Source of the DNA: Dehalococcoidia bacterium
Lineage (GTDB): Bacteria; Chloroflexota; Dehalococcoidia; SHYD01
Assembly: GCA_009692945.1 (NCBI GenBank)
Contig: SHYD01000010.1
Span: 1-47,697 of the forward strand
DNA length: 47,697 bases
Direction: 5' to 3'
Made by a program: the position numbers and the translations under genes. Shown piece after piece: positions 47,646 through 47,697 of this stretch. The notes beneath the pieces are model-generated. The model saw nothing but the letters and a program-made list of their open reading frames with translations. It had not been told where the DNA came from and made no database searches. Each line of letters opens with the position of its first letter. Positions within the stretch are counted from its first letter, which is position 1.

Positions 47646-47697
47646 ATGCGACGAAGCGAGCGAAGCGTGCACCAGCCCGCTGCGGGAGCGTGGGGCC
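47646..47697 (+). CDS. Possible start of a gene, cut by the window edge
   Basis: ATG 47646 follows ACAGGGGG at good spacing and the frame is open for 17 codons (MRRSERSVHQPAAGAWG). There is too little to identify it, and the GCGAGCGAAGCG stretch could equally be a repeat. Confidence 0.25.
   Translation, partial: MRRSERSVHQPAAGAWG

Noticed and set aside
1-47697. CRISPR array, prophage, transposase or integrase
   Set aside because: No regularly spaced repeats, Cas genes, phage structural genes or recombinase motifs were found in any frame.

Overview
The window is GC-rich and densely packed, with short gaps, many 4-bp start/stop overlaps (ATGA, GTGA, TTGA) and frequent GTG and TTG starts. The gene content suggests a Chloroflexota bacterium, probably of the Dehalococcoidia/SAR202 side: MEP-pathway isoprenoid genes, an enolase-superfamily enzyme, Gfo/Idh and SDR catabolic enzymes, several PIN toxins, a DUF6391 protein and desulforedoxin-like mini-proteins. 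This placement is inference from content only; there is no rRNA.

Layout. 1-726: ECF-type sigma factor and the start of its partner gene, both leftward. 901-11799: a leftward surface-polysaccharide cluster with a GT2, four GT4 glycosyltransferases, a GT39-like membrane glycosyltransferase, RmlD and a Wzm/Wzt-type ABC exporter. 11864-14439: zinc-ribbon protein, IspF, IspD and a membrane PIN/TRAM protein, leftward. 14864-15163: SufT-like protein (rightward) and a terminator. 15248-21822: enolase-superfamily enzyme, lipoprotein, small barrel protein, ArgS and RecG, leftward. 21970-22593: AT-richer remnant of an AAA ATPase. 22680-27379: two crotonase-fold proteins around a YIP1 membrane protein, then a Gfo/Idh/MocA dehydrogenase and a class II aldolase-family enzyme. 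27966-30254: tRNA-Val, DUF1330 protein and ThrS behind a T-box-like leader. 30268-32032: VapBC, a short secreted ORF, and HicB with a broken HicA. 32070-41435: SDR, lone peptide ABC ATPase, HolA, CDP-alcohol phosphatidyltransferase, DUF6391, Tat/lipoprotein solute-binding protein, DUF2203, PlsX, small membrane protein, methyltransferase and membrane protein. 42205-47697: a second class II aldolase, two desulforedoxin-like mini-genes, cytochrome c lipoprotein, HemL, RluB-type pseudouridine synthase, D,D-carboxypeptidase and an orphan PIN protein.

The most unusual structure lies between the genes. At least twelve intergenic copies or fragments of one repeat family are spread over the window. 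Read by eye, complete copies carry terminal inverted repeats of about 14 bp (pattern [C/G]GTAnnnnnTCAGA). Six copies are flanked by 6-bp direct repeats: three perfect (TGACAG, CGGATA, CCGGCT) and three with one mismatch. This is the signature of transposed, non-autonomous (MITE-like) elements. They are non-coding and consist of GC-rich hairpins whose arms differ between copies but still pair. One copy carries the short repeat that reads FDKLRT/PELVEG when translated. Another is split by a second, 96-bp element with its own 15-bp inverted repeats and a 5-bp CTCTG duplication. No transposase is present in the window, so the mobilising enzyme must be elsewhere.

Other points of interest are a thrS T-box antiterminator/terminator with almost no room for Stem I, palindromic operator-like sites at an aldolase promoter and at the dac gene, and a tandem 17-bp repeat in the argS leader.
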